This document shows, one piece after another, positions 1-8,827 of a stretch of 64,000 bases of DNA. The stretch is taken from the NCBI RefSeq assembly GCF_001905655.1, contig NZ_JMHT01000008.1:1-64000 (forward strand), written 5' to 3'. Position numbers and translations under genes: made by a program. Position 1 is the first letter of the stretch. Each line of letters opens with the position of its first letter. The DNA is from Mycobacterium sp. ST-F2. GTDB lineage: Bacteria > Actinomycetota > Actinomycetes > Mycobacteriales > Mycobacteriaceae. The notes under the pieces are model-generated. The model searched no databases, was not told the DNA's origin, and saw nothing but the letters and a program-made list of their open reading frames with translations.

Positions 1-45
1 CGAACGACTCGGTTCATATCTTCAACGAATTCCCGGCGCAGGACA
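1..45 (-). mobile_element. Possible insertion-sequence terminus (IS481-like), partial
   Basis: The short-chain dehydrogenase reading frame on the minus strand is intact up to a CTAG at 46-49. The next bases on that strand start TGTCCTGCGCC and show no dehydrogenase similarity. IS481-family elements are known to begin with TGT and to favour CTAG targets, so this looks like the tip of such an element running off the window. No transposase sequence is visible, so the family assignment is inference. Confidence 0.4.
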
Positions 46-310
46 CTAGTCGACCGAACGCCTCGACTGCCGCGGCGGCGAGCTTGGCGGTCTCCTCGGG
101 GTGAGCCAGGTCGGCGGCGATGACGTGCGCCTTGCGCCCGGCCGCCTCGACCTGCTTGGCGACCTCCTGCAGCTGGGACTCGGTGCGCGAGGCAATCACC
201 ACGTCAGCCCCGGCTTCAGCGAATGCGACGGCAATGGCCGCACCGAGTCCGCGGCCTGCGCCCGTCACCACGGCTACCTGGTCGTCGAGTCGGAATCTGT
301 CCAGAATCAC
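46..310 (-). pseudogene. Short-chain dehydrogenase/reductase, 5' part only (disrupted)
   Basis: This is the N-terminal ~88 residues of an NAD(P)-dependent SDR oxidoreductase. The Rossmann glycine motif TGAGRGLG and the beta-strand ending DVVIASR are clear, and the frame is normal to AVEAFGRL. There the expected continuation (a DIVVNN-type strand, catalytic Tyr-Lys) is replaced by unrelated sequence, so the protein lacks its active site. I chose the GTG at 310, with GAGG five bases upstream, because it gives the usual start ILDRFRLDD; a GTG at 349 is also in frame. It resembles the mycobacterial Rv0927c-type SDR by memory. A KstR-type operator lies upstream. Confidence 0.75.
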
Positions 311-384
311 GTGTGCCTCACTCGCCTCGTCGTGGTCGTTGTTAGGCACGCTAGCAAGATTGAGGCGCTGCGGGAACGAATTTC

Positions 385-398
385 TAGAACACGTTTCA
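385..398. promoter_or_regulatory. KstR-type operator upstream of the truncated SDR
   Basis: TAGAACACGTTTCA fits the published KstR consensus TNNAACNNGTTNNA exactly. It lies about 75 bp upstream of the dehydrogenase start and just beyond the 3' end of ku. KstR is the TetR-family repressor of sterol catabolism in mycobacteria; binding here is inferred from the motif only. Confidence 0.55.
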
Positions 399-416
399 AT
401 TGCTTCCGGAAGTGGC

Positions 417-1211
417 TCAGGACTTCCGGGACTTCACGCTGGCCTCCAACTTGGCCAGCAGATCGGACACGTCCTCGGTGGCGTCCAGTTCGGTCGCCGC
501 TTCCTCGGTGGTGAACGCCTCGCCGCCCGCGATCTTGGCTTCGATGAGCTCTTCCATCTGCTCGCGGTAGGTGTCGCGGAACTGCTCGGGGTGGAAGTCC
601 TCGGTCATCGAATCCACCACCTGGCCGGCCATCTTCAGCTCCGGCTTCTTGATCTCGACCTCTTTGTCGAGCACTGGGAAGTCCGGATCGCGAATCTCGT
701 CGGGCCACAGCAGCGTGTGCACGATCATCACGTTGCGTTTACCGAAATCCTTGACCCGCAACGCCGCAAGCCGTGTCTTGTTGCGCAGTGAGAAGTGCAC
801 GATGGCCACCCGGTCGGTCTGCGCCAGGGTCTGGGCCAGCAGCACGTACGACTTCGACGACTTCGAGTCGGGCTCCAGGAAATAGCTCCGGTCGTACATC
901 AGCGGGTCGATCTGATCGGCCGGGACGAACTCGACGACTTCGATCTCGCGGCTGCGTTCTTCGGGCAGCGTGGCGATGTCGTCGTCGGTGATGATGACGG
1001 TCTGGCCGTCCTCGGATTCGAAAGATTTGGCGATGTCCCGGAACTCGACGACCTCGCCGCAGACCTCGCACACCCGCTTGTATCGGATGCGGCCATTGTC
1101 CTTGGCGTGCACCTGATGAAACTTGATGTCGTGATCCTCGGTGGCGCTGTACACCTTCACCGGCACATTGACCAGACCGAAGGCGACTGACCCCTTCCAG
1201 ATGGACCGCAT
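417..1211 (-). CDS. ku: Non-homologous end-joining protein Ku
   Basis: This is a 264-residue bacterial Ku, which forms a homodimeric ring that threads onto DNA ends and recruits LigD. The start [25 protein letters not shown] is the family hallmark, and the core continues through [17 protein letters not shown]. The C-terminal tail after the core is short (ends [10 protein letters not shown]) and lacks the long lysine-rich extension of some mycobacterial Ku proteins. I placed the start at this Met, although the frame stays open 29 codons further upstream. The gene is divergent from ligD with only 46 bp between the starts, so the two probably share a promoter region. Confidence 0.95.
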   Translation of the reverse strand: MRSIWKGSVAFGLVNVPVKVYSATEDHDIKFHQVHAKDNGRIRYKRVCEVCGEVVEFRDIAKSFESEDGQTVIITDDDIATLPEERSREIEVVEFVPADQIDPLMYDRSYFLEPDSKSSKSYVLLAQTLAQTDRVAIVHFSLRNKTRLAALRVKDFGKRNVMIVHTLLWPDEIRDPDFPVLDKEVEIKKPELKMAGQVVDSMTEDFHPEQFRDTYREQMEELIEAKIAGGEAFTTEEAATELDATEDVSDLLAKLEASVKSRKS

Positions 1212-1257
1212 ACCCCAGTATGGCCCATTATCGCGCCGCGGCTTGGATACTTGAGGG

Positions 1258-3474
1258 GTGGAGCAATTCGGACGGGTGCGGCTGACCAACCCGGACAAGG
1301 TGCTCTACCCGGCGACCGGCACGACCAAGGCCGCGGTTTTCGACTATTACCTCGCCGTGGCCGATGCGATGTTGCCGCACATCGCCGGTCGCCCCGTCAC
1401 CCGCAAGCGGTGGCCCAATGGTGTTGCGCAGCAGCCGTTCTTCGAGAAGCATCTGGCATCGTCAGCACCGGAGTGGCTGGACCGCGGCGCCATCACGCAT
1501 CGCAGCGGGACGACCGTCTACCCGATCATCGACACCGCGGAGGGCCTGGCCTGGATCGCCCAGCAGGCGGCGCTGGAAGTGCATGTGCCGCAGTGGCGTT
1601 TCGTCGGTGCCAGTCCGGGACCCGCCACGCGCATCGTGTTCGACCTGGACCCCGGTGACGGCGTCACCATGGCCCAGCTGTGTGAGGTGGCCCGTGCGGT
1701 GCGCGAACTCGTCGCCGGTATGGATCTGCCGGCCTATCCGCTGACCAGTGGCAGCAAGGGCCTGCACCTCTACGTGCCGCTGGCCTCGCCCGTGAGTTCG
1801 CGTGGCGCGTCGGCCGTCGCCAAACGTGTTGCCCAGCAACTTGAATCGTCGATGGGCGGGCTGGTCACCGCGACCATGACCCGCAGCGTGCGGACCGGCA
1901 AGGTGTTCTTGGACTGGAGTCAGAACTCGTCGGCCAAGACGACGGTGGCACCGTATTCGATGCGCGGCCGCGACGAGCCGACGGTTGCGGCGCCGCGGAC
2001 CTGGGATGAACTCGATGATCCGGGGTTGCGTCAGTTGCGCTTTGACGAGGTGCTGGCGCGGTTGGCCCGTGATGGTGATCTGCTCGCGGAAATGGATATC
2101 GGTGCGCCCGTGGGCGACCGGCTCACCACCTACCGCAGCATGCGGGATCCGGGCCGGACGCCCGAGCCGGTCCCGGCAGAGAAACCGGCGGCGGGGGAGA
2201 ACAACCGGTTTGTCATCCAGGAGCATCACGCCCGCCGGCTGCACTACGACTTCCGCCTGGAACGCGATGGCGTGCTGGTCAGTTGGGCGGTGCCGAAGAA
2301 CCTTCCGGACACCTCGACCGTCAACCACCTCGCGGTGCACACCGAGGATCACCCGCTTGAATACGCCACCTTCGAAGGTGACATCCCCAAGGGTGAATAT
2401 GGCGGCGGGCACGTCACGATCTGGGACGCGGGTACCTACGACACCGAAAAGTTCCGGGATCCGGGCTCTGGCGGTGAGGTGATCGTCAACCTCCACGGGA
2501 ACCGGGTCTCCGGGCGGTACGTGCTCATCCAGACCGAAGGCAAGAACTGGCTCGTTCGCCGGATGAAAGAGCAACGGCTGCAACCGATGTTGGCCACCCA
2601 TGGATCAGTGCGCCGCCTGTCCCCGGACGACTGGGCGTTCGAGGGCAAGTGGGACGGCTACCGGCTGCTGGTCGACGCCGACCATGGCCGGATCCGGCTC
2701 ACCGCTCGCAGTGGCCGCGATGTGACGGCCGAGTTCCCGCAATTGCAGTCCGTGGCAGCTGATCTCGCCGATCATCACGTGGTCCTGGACGGTGAGGTGG
2801 TGGCGCTGCAGGATGGCGTGCCCAGTTTTCAGGCCATGCAGAACCGCGGCGCGGACACCAACATCGAGTTCTGGTGTTTCGACATTCTGTCTCTGGACGG
2901 ACGCGAGCTGTCCCGCGTGAAGTACCGCGACCGACGAAAGCTGTTGGAAACACTGGCTTCCGATGGTGCCCTGACGGTGCCACCGCTGTTGCCGGCGGAG
3001 GAGCCACTGGAGTTCGCGAGTGCCAGCGGGTTCGAAGGAGTGGTCGCCAAGAAGTGGGATTCCGGATACCGACCGGGGCGGTCGGAGGCCTGGGTCAAGG
3101 ACAAGTTCTGGCGCACCCAGGAAGTGGTGATCGGCGGCTGGCGCGCGGGGGAGGGCGGCCGCACCAGCGGCATCGGGGCGCTACTGGTCGGGGTGCCCGA
3201 GGGTGACGGCCTGCAGTTCGCCGGGCGCGTCGGTACCGGCTTCACCGACAAGATGCTGGCCGATCTGAAGGCGCTGCTCAAGCCGCTCGAAACCAGCCAA
3301 TCACCTTTTACCGCACCGCTTTCCACGCTGGACGCCAAGGGCGTCACGTTCGTGCGGCCTGAGCTGGTGGGGGAGGTGCGCTACAGCGAGCGCACAACGG
3401 ACAATCGGTTGCGGCAGCCCAGTTGGCGCGGCCTACGGCCCGACAAGACCCCGGGGGAGGTCACCTGGGAGTGA
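1258..3474 (+). CDS. ligD: ATP-dependent DNA ligase D (polymerase-phosphoesterase-ligase)
   Basis: This 738-residue NHEJ enzyme has three catalytic modules in the mycobacterial order. The N-terminal primase-like polymerase (about 1-290) has the metal-binding pair D129/D131 in FDLDPGDG. The 3'-phosphoesterase (about 315-425) has the HHARRLHYDFRLE motif around H323-D331. The C-terminal ATP-dependent ligase (about 440-738) has nucleophile Lys464 in EGKWDG. It fills gaps, trims and seals Ku-bound breaks. The start is GTG, since no ATG fits the domain start. Its length is close to the ~759 residues of the M. tuberculosis enzyme. The stop codon lies inside a palindrome shared with the convergent rnhA. 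Confidence 0.95.
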   Translation: MEQFGRVRLTNPDKVLYPATGTTKAAVFDYYLAVADAMLPHIAGRPVTRKRWPNGVAQQPFFEKHLASSAPEWLDRGAITHRSGTTVYPIIDTAEGLAWIAQQAALEVHVPQWRFVGASPGPATRIVFDLDPGDGVTMAQLCEVARAVRELVAGMDLPAYPLTSGSKGLHLYVPLASPVSSRGASAVAKRVAQQLESSMGGLVTATMTRSVRTGKVFLDWSQNSSAKTTVAPYSMRGRDEPTVAAPRTWDELDDPGLRQLRFDEVLARLARDGDLLAEMDIGAPVGDRLTTYRSMRDPGRTPEPVPAEKPAAGENNRFVIQEHHARRLHYDFRLERDGVLVSWAVPKNLPDTSTVNHLAVHTEDHPLEYATFEGDIPKGEYGGGHVTIWDAGTYDTEKFRDPGSGGEVIVNLHGNRVSGRYVLIQTEGKNWLVRRMKEQRLQPMLATHGSVRRLSPDDWAFEGKWDGYRLLVDADHGRIRLTARSGRDVTAEFPQLQSVAADLADHHVVLDGEVVALQDGVPSFQAMQNRGADTNIEFWCFDILSLDGRELSRVKYRDRRKLLETLASDGALTVPPLLPAEEPLEFASASGFEGVVAKKWDSGYRPGRSEAWVKDKFWRTQEVVIGGWRAGEGGRTSGIGALLVGVPEGDGLQFAGRVGTGFTDKMLADLKALLKPLETSQSPFTAPLSTLDAKGVTFVRPELVGEVRYSERTTDNRLRQPSWRGLRPDKTPGEVTWE

Positions 3475-3523
3475 TTTGTGCACGATTTTCCGCGCCCACC
3501 GCGGATTTTCGTGCACAAATCAC
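3471..3523. repeat. Convergent-gene palindrome, copy A
   Basis: This 53-bp inverted repeat lies between ligD and rnhA. The outer arms are GTGATTTGTGCACG and CGTGCACAAATCAC, and the centre is rich in CGCG. The inner six bases (ATTTTC) are directly repeated rather than complementary, leaving an internal bulge. The outermost bases are the TGA stops of both convergent genes. Related copies lie at 15659, 19755 and 22970. It is probably a shared bidirectional terminator. Confidence 0.85.
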
Positions 3524-3984
3524 GGTCGGCAGAGTGCGCCGGCCACGGCTTCTTCCAGGCCGCGCGTCGCCAGCTGGTCGGCCAACTCGTTGTCGGCGAC
3601 GCCGGCGTGGCCCTTCACCCAGAACCACTCGACCTCGTGCCGGGCGCAGGCGGCCTGCAGCCGCTGCCACAGGTCGACGTTCTTCACCGGCTGCTTCGAC
3701 GCCGTCATCCAGCCGTTGCGCTCCCAGCCGTACACCCACTTGGTGATGCCGTTGCGGACGTAGGTGCTGTCGGTGTGCAGGTGCACCACGACGGGCCGCG
3801 TCAGCGCCTCCAGTGCCATGATCGGCGCCATCAGCTCCATGCGATTGTTGCTGGTTTCACCGGCCTCGCCACCGAACATCTCGCGCACGTGGTGCCGCAT
3901 GCGCAGCACCGCACCCCAGCCGCCGGGGCCGGGATTGGGGCGGCAGCCGCCGTCGGTGTGGATGACCACGACGTCGTCGCTCAT
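3520..3984 (-). CDS. rnhA: Ribonuclease HI
   Basis: This is a 154-residue RNase HI that cleaves the RNA strand of RNA-DNA hybrids (R-loops, Okazaki primers). Visible signatures are [18 protein letters not shown] at the N-terminus (first catalytic Asp), the NNRMELMAP helix (Glu), LHTDSTYV (Asp) and [15 protein letters not shown] (His loop and last Asp). All four DEDD residues are present. It is the last gene of a minus-strand operon. Its ATG overlaps the stop of the upstream HhH gene as ATGA, so translation is probably coupled. Confidence 0.93.
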   Translation of the reverse strand: MSDDVVVIHTDGGCRPNPGPGGWGAVLRMRHHVREMFGGEAGETSNNRMELMAPIMALEALTRPVVVHLHTDSTYVRNGITKWVYGWERNGWMTASKQPVKNVDLWQRLQAACARHEVEWFWVKGHAGVADNELADQLATRGLEEAVAGALCRP

Positions 3985-4160
3985 GACTGTCGGGCCTCCT
4001 TGAGCAGCCGCACGGCTTTCGGTCCGACACCATGCAGGGGGAGAAGCTCGTCGAGATCGGCCGGCAGGTCCGCGAGGGAGCGGTAACCGGCGTCGATCAG
4101 TGCGCCGGTCGCGGGTCGGCCGATCGAGATGCCGTCGAAGACGGAGCCGCGGTCGGTCAT
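3981..4160 (-). CDS. Small helix-hairpin-helix protein (59 aa)
   Basis: The protein begins [18 protein letters not shown] and ends with an HhH-like stretch ([19 protein letters not shown]) typical of non-sequence-specific DNA binding, as in DNA ligase and RuvA C-termini. It has no other domain. It overlaps the VOC gene upstream (ATGA) and rnhA downstream (ATGA), so it is tightly coupled to RNase HI. A role as a nucleic-acid-binding partner of RNase HI is only an inference from context. It is easily missed because of its length. Confidence 0.75.
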   Translation of the reverse strand: MTDRGSVFDGISIGRPATGALIDAGYRSLADLPADLDELLPLHGVGPKAVRLLKEARQS

Positions 4161-4801
4161 GGAGTGAGGTTAGCGTCCCGGACGTGCGGGGAGATCATCG
4201 CCGTGCGGACCGATATCCCGAATTCTTGATGGCGCAGCGTGGTGATCCGGCGTCCGGGTTGCACCGCAGGTTTCACCGGCGCGGTCCGATCTCCGAAGAA
4301 CGCGGCGGTGGCGTCGATGTCCTGCACGACGTAGGTCAACCCCCACAAGGTGGACGGGCCGTCTCCCGTGGCGCCGGGCGAGCCGACGACCTCGAGGATC
4401 ACCTCGCCCAGCCGGAAGAAGATCTGCCGCATCGGCCGGCCGCCGAGCTGTCCGTCACGTTCCCGGCGCGGGTGGACGCCGACCGCCGCCAGCGATGCGA
4501 CCGTCCGGTTCAGGTCGAGCGACAGCAGCACGACGTGGTCGACCGAGACGGCGCCGTTGGCGTGCGCGGCCGGTGCGGCGACCTCGGCGTCGGAAAGGCT
4601 GGTGGGGATGCCGTCGAGCGGTTGATCGGACGGCACGCCGCGCAGTGCCCATCCGACGATGCCCGTGCCGCGCTCGCGTCCGGCCAACCGGATGCGGACG
4701 CCGCCGATCCGGCATATGTCGTCCAGGTCGACGGTGAACCCGGCCGCGGTCCACGCGTCGGCGGTGTCCGCGACCACGAACTCGTCGACGGTGACGGTCA
4801 T
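4157..4801 (-). CDS. VOC/glyoxalase-like protein
   Basis: This 214-residue protein has two glyoxalase-type beta-alpha-beta-beta-beta halves: roughly 1-90, then one starting at [24 protein letters not shown]. The second half contains [16 protein letters not shown] and a closing segment of the kind seen in VOC-superfamily metalloproteins. The substrate is unknown. The start is the ATG that overlaps the TetR stop as ATGA; an upstream in-frame start would lie inside the regulator gene. It lies second in the TetR-VOC-HhH-rnhA operon. Confidence 0.75.
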   Translation of the reverse strand: MTVTVDEFVVADTADAWTAAGFTVDLDDICRIGGVRIRLAGRERGTGIVGWALRGVPSDQPLDGIPTSLSDAEVAAPAAHANGAVSVDHVVLLSLDLNRTVASLAAVGVHPRRERDGQLGGRPMRQIFFRLGEVILEVVGSPGATGDGPSTLWGLTYVVQDIDATAAFFGDRTAPVKPAVQPGRRITTLRHQEFGISVRTAMISPHVRDANLTP

Positions 4802-5376
4802 TGCCCGGCCTCGTCGACCGTCACCCGAAGGCGCGGCGGATTCGTGTCCGGCGCCAAACGATCCCACACCGCGTCGACCATCGGCGCCAACAGTAGTTCG
4901 CCCATCTGCCGGGCGAGCACGGCGACGACCTGGGTGTTCTCGCGGCGCGTGGTCGAGGCGCGACCGGTCTTGCGGGCCGCGCGGACCTCGCGTTGCGTGA
5001 GGTCGACGATGACGTCGACCAGGTGGCTGTCGGCGACGTTCGGTTGCAGCAGGGCCCGGCGCACGTAGTCGACCACCGCCGGATTGGCCCGCAGCATGTC
5101 GCGGACGGCGGCGTCGCGCACGGCGGTGGAGGCGTCTTCGGGCACCTCGGCGAGCGCACCCGCGAAGTAGTCGACCACCAGCTGGTCCACCGCGTTCCGC
5201 AGGCCGGCCTTGGTCTTGAAGTGGTGCTGCACCAAGCCGACCGCGACGCCTGCCTCCGCGGCGATGGCGCGCAACGAGATTCGGTCTTCGCCGTGTTTGG
5301 CGTACAGGTCCAGCGCGGTATTGCGAATGCGGGCCTTCGCTGTCAGGTCGTCGACAGTTGCCCTCGGATCAACCAT
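4798..5376 (-). CDS. TetR/AcrR family transcriptional regulator
   Basis: The N-terminal helix-turn-helix (about residues 12-58) has the TetR signature RISLRAIAAEAGVAVGLVQHHFKTKAGLR. The remainder is a helical ligand-binding domain of ordinary length (192 residues in total). I chose the ATG at 5376 because GGGAGG lies five bases upstream; two in-frame ATGs further upstream would run into the operator region. It is divergent from an acyl-CoA dehydrogenase gene, with two palindromes between them, so it most likely represses both directions and senses an acyl-CoA or related ligand. Confidence 0.88.
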   Translation of the reverse strand: MVDPRATVDDLTAKARIRNTALDLYAKHGEDRISLRAIAAEAGVAVGLVQHHFKTKAGLRNAVDQLVVDYFAGALAEVPEDASTAVRDAAVRDMLRANPAVVDYVRRALLQPNVADSHLVDVIVDLTQREVRAARKTGRASTTRRENTQVVAVLARQMGELLLAPMVDAVWDRLAPDTNPPRLRVTVDEAGQ

Positions 5377-5403
5377 CAGACCTCCCATCGGCAACCGGAT
5401 CAA

Positions 5404-5443
5404 TGTACTGTACACATGAACAGGGGCCTATACAGTTGTATAG
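5404..5443. promoter_or_regulatory. Two palindromes, candidate TetR operators
   Basis: TGTACTGTACA at 5404-5414 and CTATACAGTTGTATAG at 5428-5443 lie between the divergent TetR and acyl-CoA dehydrogenase genes. Both are near-perfect inverted repeats with a TAC/GTA core, and their centres are 26-27 bp apart. This arrangement is typical of TetR autoregulation plus control of the divergent gene. Confidence 0.6.
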
Positions 5444-5469
5444 CGCGCAGAATTTAGCGAGGTGGACCA

Positions 5470-6630
5470 ATGTCAGAGCTCTTCCCGAAGTACCGGGCCA
5501 GCTGGGAGACCGACCAGCACCGCGAGCTGCGTCAGCACGCGGCGGCGTTCCTGGCCAAGGAGGCCACGCCCAACCAGGAGCGGTGGGCCAAGAACCACCA
5601 GGTCGACCGGGAATTCTGGAACAAGCTCGGCGACGCCGGCCTGCTCGGCCTGGACCTGCCCGAGGAGTACGGCGGCGCGGGCGGTGACTTCGGCTTCTCG
5701 GCCGTGGTGGCCGAAGAGTTTGCGCTGGCCCATGATTCGGCCTCGGGCTGGTCGGTGCACTCGCCGATCGTGGCGCACTACATCGACACCTACGGCAACG
5801 CGGAGCAGAAGGCCCGCTGGATGCCGAAGATCATCAGCGGCGAGACGGTGCTGGCCATCGCGATGACCGAGCCGGGCACCGGTTCGGACCTGCAGGCCGT
5901 CCGCACCACCGCCATCCGCGATGGCGACCACTACGTCATCAACGGCTCAAAGACCTTCATCTCCAACGGATCTCTGTGCGACATGGTGGTGATCGTCGCC
6001 AAGACCGATCCCACGCAGGGCGCGGCCGGGGTGTCGCTGATCGTCGCCGAGGTCAACGACCTGCCGGGCTTCGAGCGCGGCCGGGTGCTGGAGAAGGTCG
6101 GTCAGCACGGCCAGGACACCCGCGAGCTGTTCTTCACCGACATGCGGGTTCCCGTCGCCAACCTGCTCGGTGAGCAGGAAGGACTGGGCTTCTACCAACT
6201 GATGTCGCAGCTGGCCCGCGAGCGGCTGGTCATCGGATCGATCTGCGCCGGCATGGCCGAGGCCGCGGTACTGGAGGCCATCAAGTACACCAAGCAGCGT
6301 GAGGCCTTCGGTAAACCGCTGATCAACTTCCAGCACAACCGATTCCAGCTCGCCGAGCTCAAGGCCGAGGTGTTGTCCATCAAGACCACGGTGGACTACT
6401 GCGTGCAGGCGCTGATCGACGGCGACAACGATCCGGCGATCGCGTCCATGGGCAAGCTCATCGCCGCCGACCGGGCCGTGGCCGTCGTCGACCGCTGTGT
6501 GCAGTTCTTCGGCGGGTACGGCTACATGATGGAGTACCCCATCGGCCGGGCCTACGCCGCGGCGCGCGTCAACAAAATCTACGGCGGCACAAGCGAAATC
6601 ATGAAGGAAATCATCAGCCGCACGCTGTAG
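5470..6630 (+). CDS. Acyl-CoA dehydrogenase (FadE family)
   Basis: This is a complete 386-residue FAD-dependent acyl-CoA dehydrogenase, which introduces the alpha-beta double bond in fatty-acyl or branched-chain acyl-CoA. Seen are AIAMTEPGTGSDLQAVRT (FAD and substrate-binding), VINGSKTFISNGSLCD, RERLVIGSICAGMAEAA, and the C-terminal YGGTSEIMKEIISRTL. The ATG is preceded by GCGAGGTGG. Control by the divergent TetR regulator is likely. Its last 60 bp recur as a degenerate copy at 11808-11867. Confidence 0.93.
   Translation: MSELFPKYRASWETDQHRELRQHAAAFLAKEATPNQERWAKNHQVDREFWNKLGDAGLLGLDLPEEYGGAGGDFGFSAVVAEEFALAHDSASGWSVHSPIVAHYIDTYGNAEQKARWMPKIISGETVLAIAMTEPGTGSDLQAVRTTAIRDGDHYVINGSKTFISNGSLCDMVVIVAKTDPTQGAAGVSLIVAEVNDLPGFERGRVLEKVGQHGQDTRELFFTDMRVPVANLLGEQEGLGFYQLMSQLARERLVIGSICAGMAEAAVLEAIKYTKQREAFGKPLINFQHNRFQLAELKAEVLSIKTTVDYCVQALIDGDNDPAIASMGKLIAADRAVAVVDRCVQFFGGYGYMMEYPIGRAYAAARVNKIYGGTSEIMKEIISRTL
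6568..6627 (+). repeat. Left copy of duplicated acyl-CoA dehydrogenase 3' end
   Basis: These final 60 coding bases match 11808-11867 at 52 of 60 positions, including an uninterrupted 25-bp identity at 6577-6601 and 11817-11841. The two copies are in direct orientation 5,240 bp apart and bracket a block of genes that look acquired. Confidence 0.8.
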
Positions 6631-6671
6631 TTGCTCCGCGACTGGCCGCAACAGTTCCAATGGCATCGAAG

Positions 6672-6720
6672 TGCTCCCCGGAAGTCGGACTGAGAATTTA
6701 GCTCCTTCTTCCGGGGAGCA
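6672..6720 (+). terminator. Intrinsic-type terminator after acyl-CoA dehydrogenase
   Basis: A perfect 13-bp stem, TGCTCCCCGGAAG (6672-6684) with CTTCCGGGGAGCA (6708-6720), has a 23-nt loop and is followed by TTTGTTTTG. It lies 40 bp past the stop codon. Confidence 0.8.
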
Positions 6721-6806
6721 TTTGTTTTGCCTTCCACGCGGTACGTGCGCGGCGTCACCTGCTTTCTCAGCGTCTGTTCAGCAACCGGTGTTTACCTTCT
6801 GCAGGC

Positions 6807-8063
6807 ATGACCGGTGCTGCCCGCCCATCAACGATGGTGAACCGCGTGACTGCGAGCAAGGTTCCCGAAGTCACGATCTGGTTCTGGCTGATCAAAGTGC
6901 TGTGCACCACCGTCGGAGAGAGCTTCGCCGACTGGATCAACGCCGGAATGGGCGTCGGTCTCACCGCCACGGCGGTGATCTTCACAGCCGTGCTCGCGCT
7001 GGTAATGGTCGCCCAGCTGCGATTGCCGCGTTACGTCCCGGCCGTGTACTGGCTGACCGTCGTGATTCTCAGCGTCACCGGCACCCTCTACACCGACCTG
7101 CTCACCGACAGCCTCGCCGTGCCCTTGGCGACGAGTACGGCGGTCTTCACCGTCATTCTGGGCGTGGTGTTCGGAGTGTGGTTTGCGCGGGAGCGGACGC
7201 TGTCGATCCACAGCATCACGACGCGACCCCGGGAGCTGTTCTACTGGCTCGCTGTTCTGGTCACCTTCGCCCTCGGTACCGCGGCCGGTGACTGGACCCT
7301 TGCCCTCACAGGGTGGAGCCCAGGGGTATCGGTGCTGCTGCCGCTCACCCTCATCGCGGTCGTGACTGTCGGCTGGCGTTTCGGTGTGAACTCCGTGCTG
7401 TCGTTCTGGCTCGCCTACATCCTGACCCGCCCGCTGGGTGCCAATCTCGGCGATTGGCTCGCCGCACCGCGAAGTGCACACGGCCTCGGCCTCGGATACG
7501 GTCTGACCAGCGGTATCTTCCTGGCCGCGATCACCGCCGCTGTTATCTACCTGACCCGGACACGAGTCGACGTGATCGATACGAGCGCCGGGAACGACCA
7601 CACTGTGCCCGCATCCCAACGCCGGGTGTCCGCGGTGGCCACCGTCGGTTTCTACGCCGTCGTCATCCTGGCTGCCGGCGCGCTGCTGCAATGGGCGTCG
7701 ATGCAGCCGCATGGCTCGGCCGGCGGCGGCGAGGAAGAGGCCGGACCGATCGCTGCGGCCGCAACCATCGCCCCCGGCAGTATCAGCGCATTCCCGGCGA
7801 CCGACGTCGCGCATTTCCGCAACGTCGTGCAAGACACGCTGGTGAAAGTGGATGCCGGGGATCAAGCCGGCGCCCGGTCCCGAATCACCGACCTCGAAAC
7901 AGCCTGGGACCACGACCAGGATCGGTTGCAGGCGATGGATCCCAACGCCTGGAACGCGCTCGACCACGAGATCGATGCGGCACTGAAGTCCGTCCGATCG
8001 AGCAGTCCGAGTGTCGGCGACGAAAAACGCGCCCTGACCACGCTATTGGATAACCTGCGCTGA
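6807..8063 (+). CDS. Multispanning membrane protein, COG4705-like
   Basis: This 418-residue protein has about eight hydrophobic segments in its first 300 residues (for example WFWLIKVLCTTVGESFADWI, AVIFTAVLALVMVAQL, VSVLLPLTLIAVVTVGW). A soluble C-terminal tail of ~120 residues follows. The repeated pattern WLIKVL..T.GE..AD and YWLAVLVTFALGTAAGDW indicates an internal duplication, as in the COG4705 family of membrane proteins of unproven function, sometimes described as efflux-associated. The tail looks like a periplasmic or cytosolic helical domain. The start could also be the ATG at 6834. It is the first gene of the putative island. Confidence 0.7.
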   Translation: MTGAARPSTMVNRVTASKVPEVTIWFWLIKVLCTTVGESFADWINAGMGVGLTATAVIFTAVLALVMVAQLRLPRYVPAVYWLTVVILSVTGTLYTDLLTDSLAVPLATSTAVFTVILGVVFGVWFARERTLSIHSITTRPRELFYWLAVLVTFALGTAAGDWTLALTGWSPGVSVLLPLTLIAVVTVGWRFGVNSVLSFWLAYILTRPLGANLGDWLAAPRSAHGLGLGYGLTSGIFLAAITAAVIYLTRTRVDVIDTSAGNDHTVPASQRRVSAVATVGFYAVVILAAGALLQWASMQPHGSAGGGEEEAGPIAAAATIAPGSISAFPATDVAHFRNVVQDTLVKVDAGDQAGARSRITDLETAWDHDQDRLQAMDPNAWNALDHEIDAALKSVRSSSPSVGDEKRALTTLLDNLR

Positions 8064-8100
8064 CGTGTCCCATCCTCCGCACCCATACCGATAGGCCGTG

Positions 8101-8718
8101 ATGGACCTCGATACCCGAATCTTCTACGACATCAACAACTTCGCCCGGGACACTCCCTGGCTGCACCCCGTCGTGGCCGGATACGCTAACGACGGCGTCG
8201 TGCTGTTTGCCGGCTTTCTCCTCGCCGGTTGGTGGATCGCCCGCAGAACCAACAACCTCAGCGCGATGACCGCGGCCCTCTGGGCACCGTTGGGCGTACT
8301 TGCGGCCGTCGCGATCAACCAGCCGATAGCCGACTCGATCAACACGACCCGTCCCTGTAATGCCTTGCCCCACATCGTGGTTTTGCACTGCAACACCGAC
8401 GGCGGCTTCCCCAGCGACCACGCCATGATGGCCGGCGCCGTCACCGCCGGTGTGTGGCTGGTGAATCGCCGGCTCGGCGTCGTCGCCGCCATCGCGGCAA
8501 TAGTGATGGCACTGGCCCGTGTGTACGTCGGTGCGCATTACCCTCAAGACGTCGTTGCCGGTCTCGCCCTGGGCGCGGCGCTGAGTGTTGCCGGATACCT
8601 CCTCGCGCGCCCCGTGCTCAGTTGGCTCGTGTTGCGCGCCAAAAAGACTCGGCTGCGTCCGCTCATCACGGCCGTCCCTGTGGAACAGGACGTCATTCAT
8701 CGACTCGAACGGACCTGA
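8101..8718 (+). CDS. PAP2-family phosphatase, membrane-bound
   Basis: This 205-residue protein has about five transmembrane helices and the phosphatidic-acid phosphatase motifs: TTRP (end of motif 1), GGFPSDHAMMAG (motif 2, PSDH in place of PSGH) and RVYVGAHYPQDVVAG (motif 3, catalytic His). The usual Lys of motif 1 is not obvious. Family members dephosphorylate lipid phosphates such as undecaprenyl pyrophosphate or phosphatidylglycerol phosphate. A GTG three bases upstream is an alternative start. It lies 37 bp after the membrane-protein gene, so the two are probably co-transcribed. Confidence 0.85.
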   Translation: MDLDTRIFYDINNFARDTPWLHPVVAGYANDGVVLFAGFLLAGWWIARRTNNLSAMTAALWAPLGVLAAVAINQPIADSINTTRPCNALPHIVVLHCNTDGGFPSDHAMMAGAVTAGVWLVNRRLGVVAAIAAIVMALARVYVGAHYPQDVVAGLALGAALSVAGYLLARPVLSWLVLRAKKTRLRPLITAVPVEQDVIHRLERT

Positions 8719-8827
8719 TCGGTACGCCACCCTCAGCGTCCTCACAGCCACCCGCTGCCAGTCTGGTGGCATACCCGACAGCCGCTCGGTATCGACTGGC
8801 TGAACATCCTGAAAGGTGTTGAGAGAC

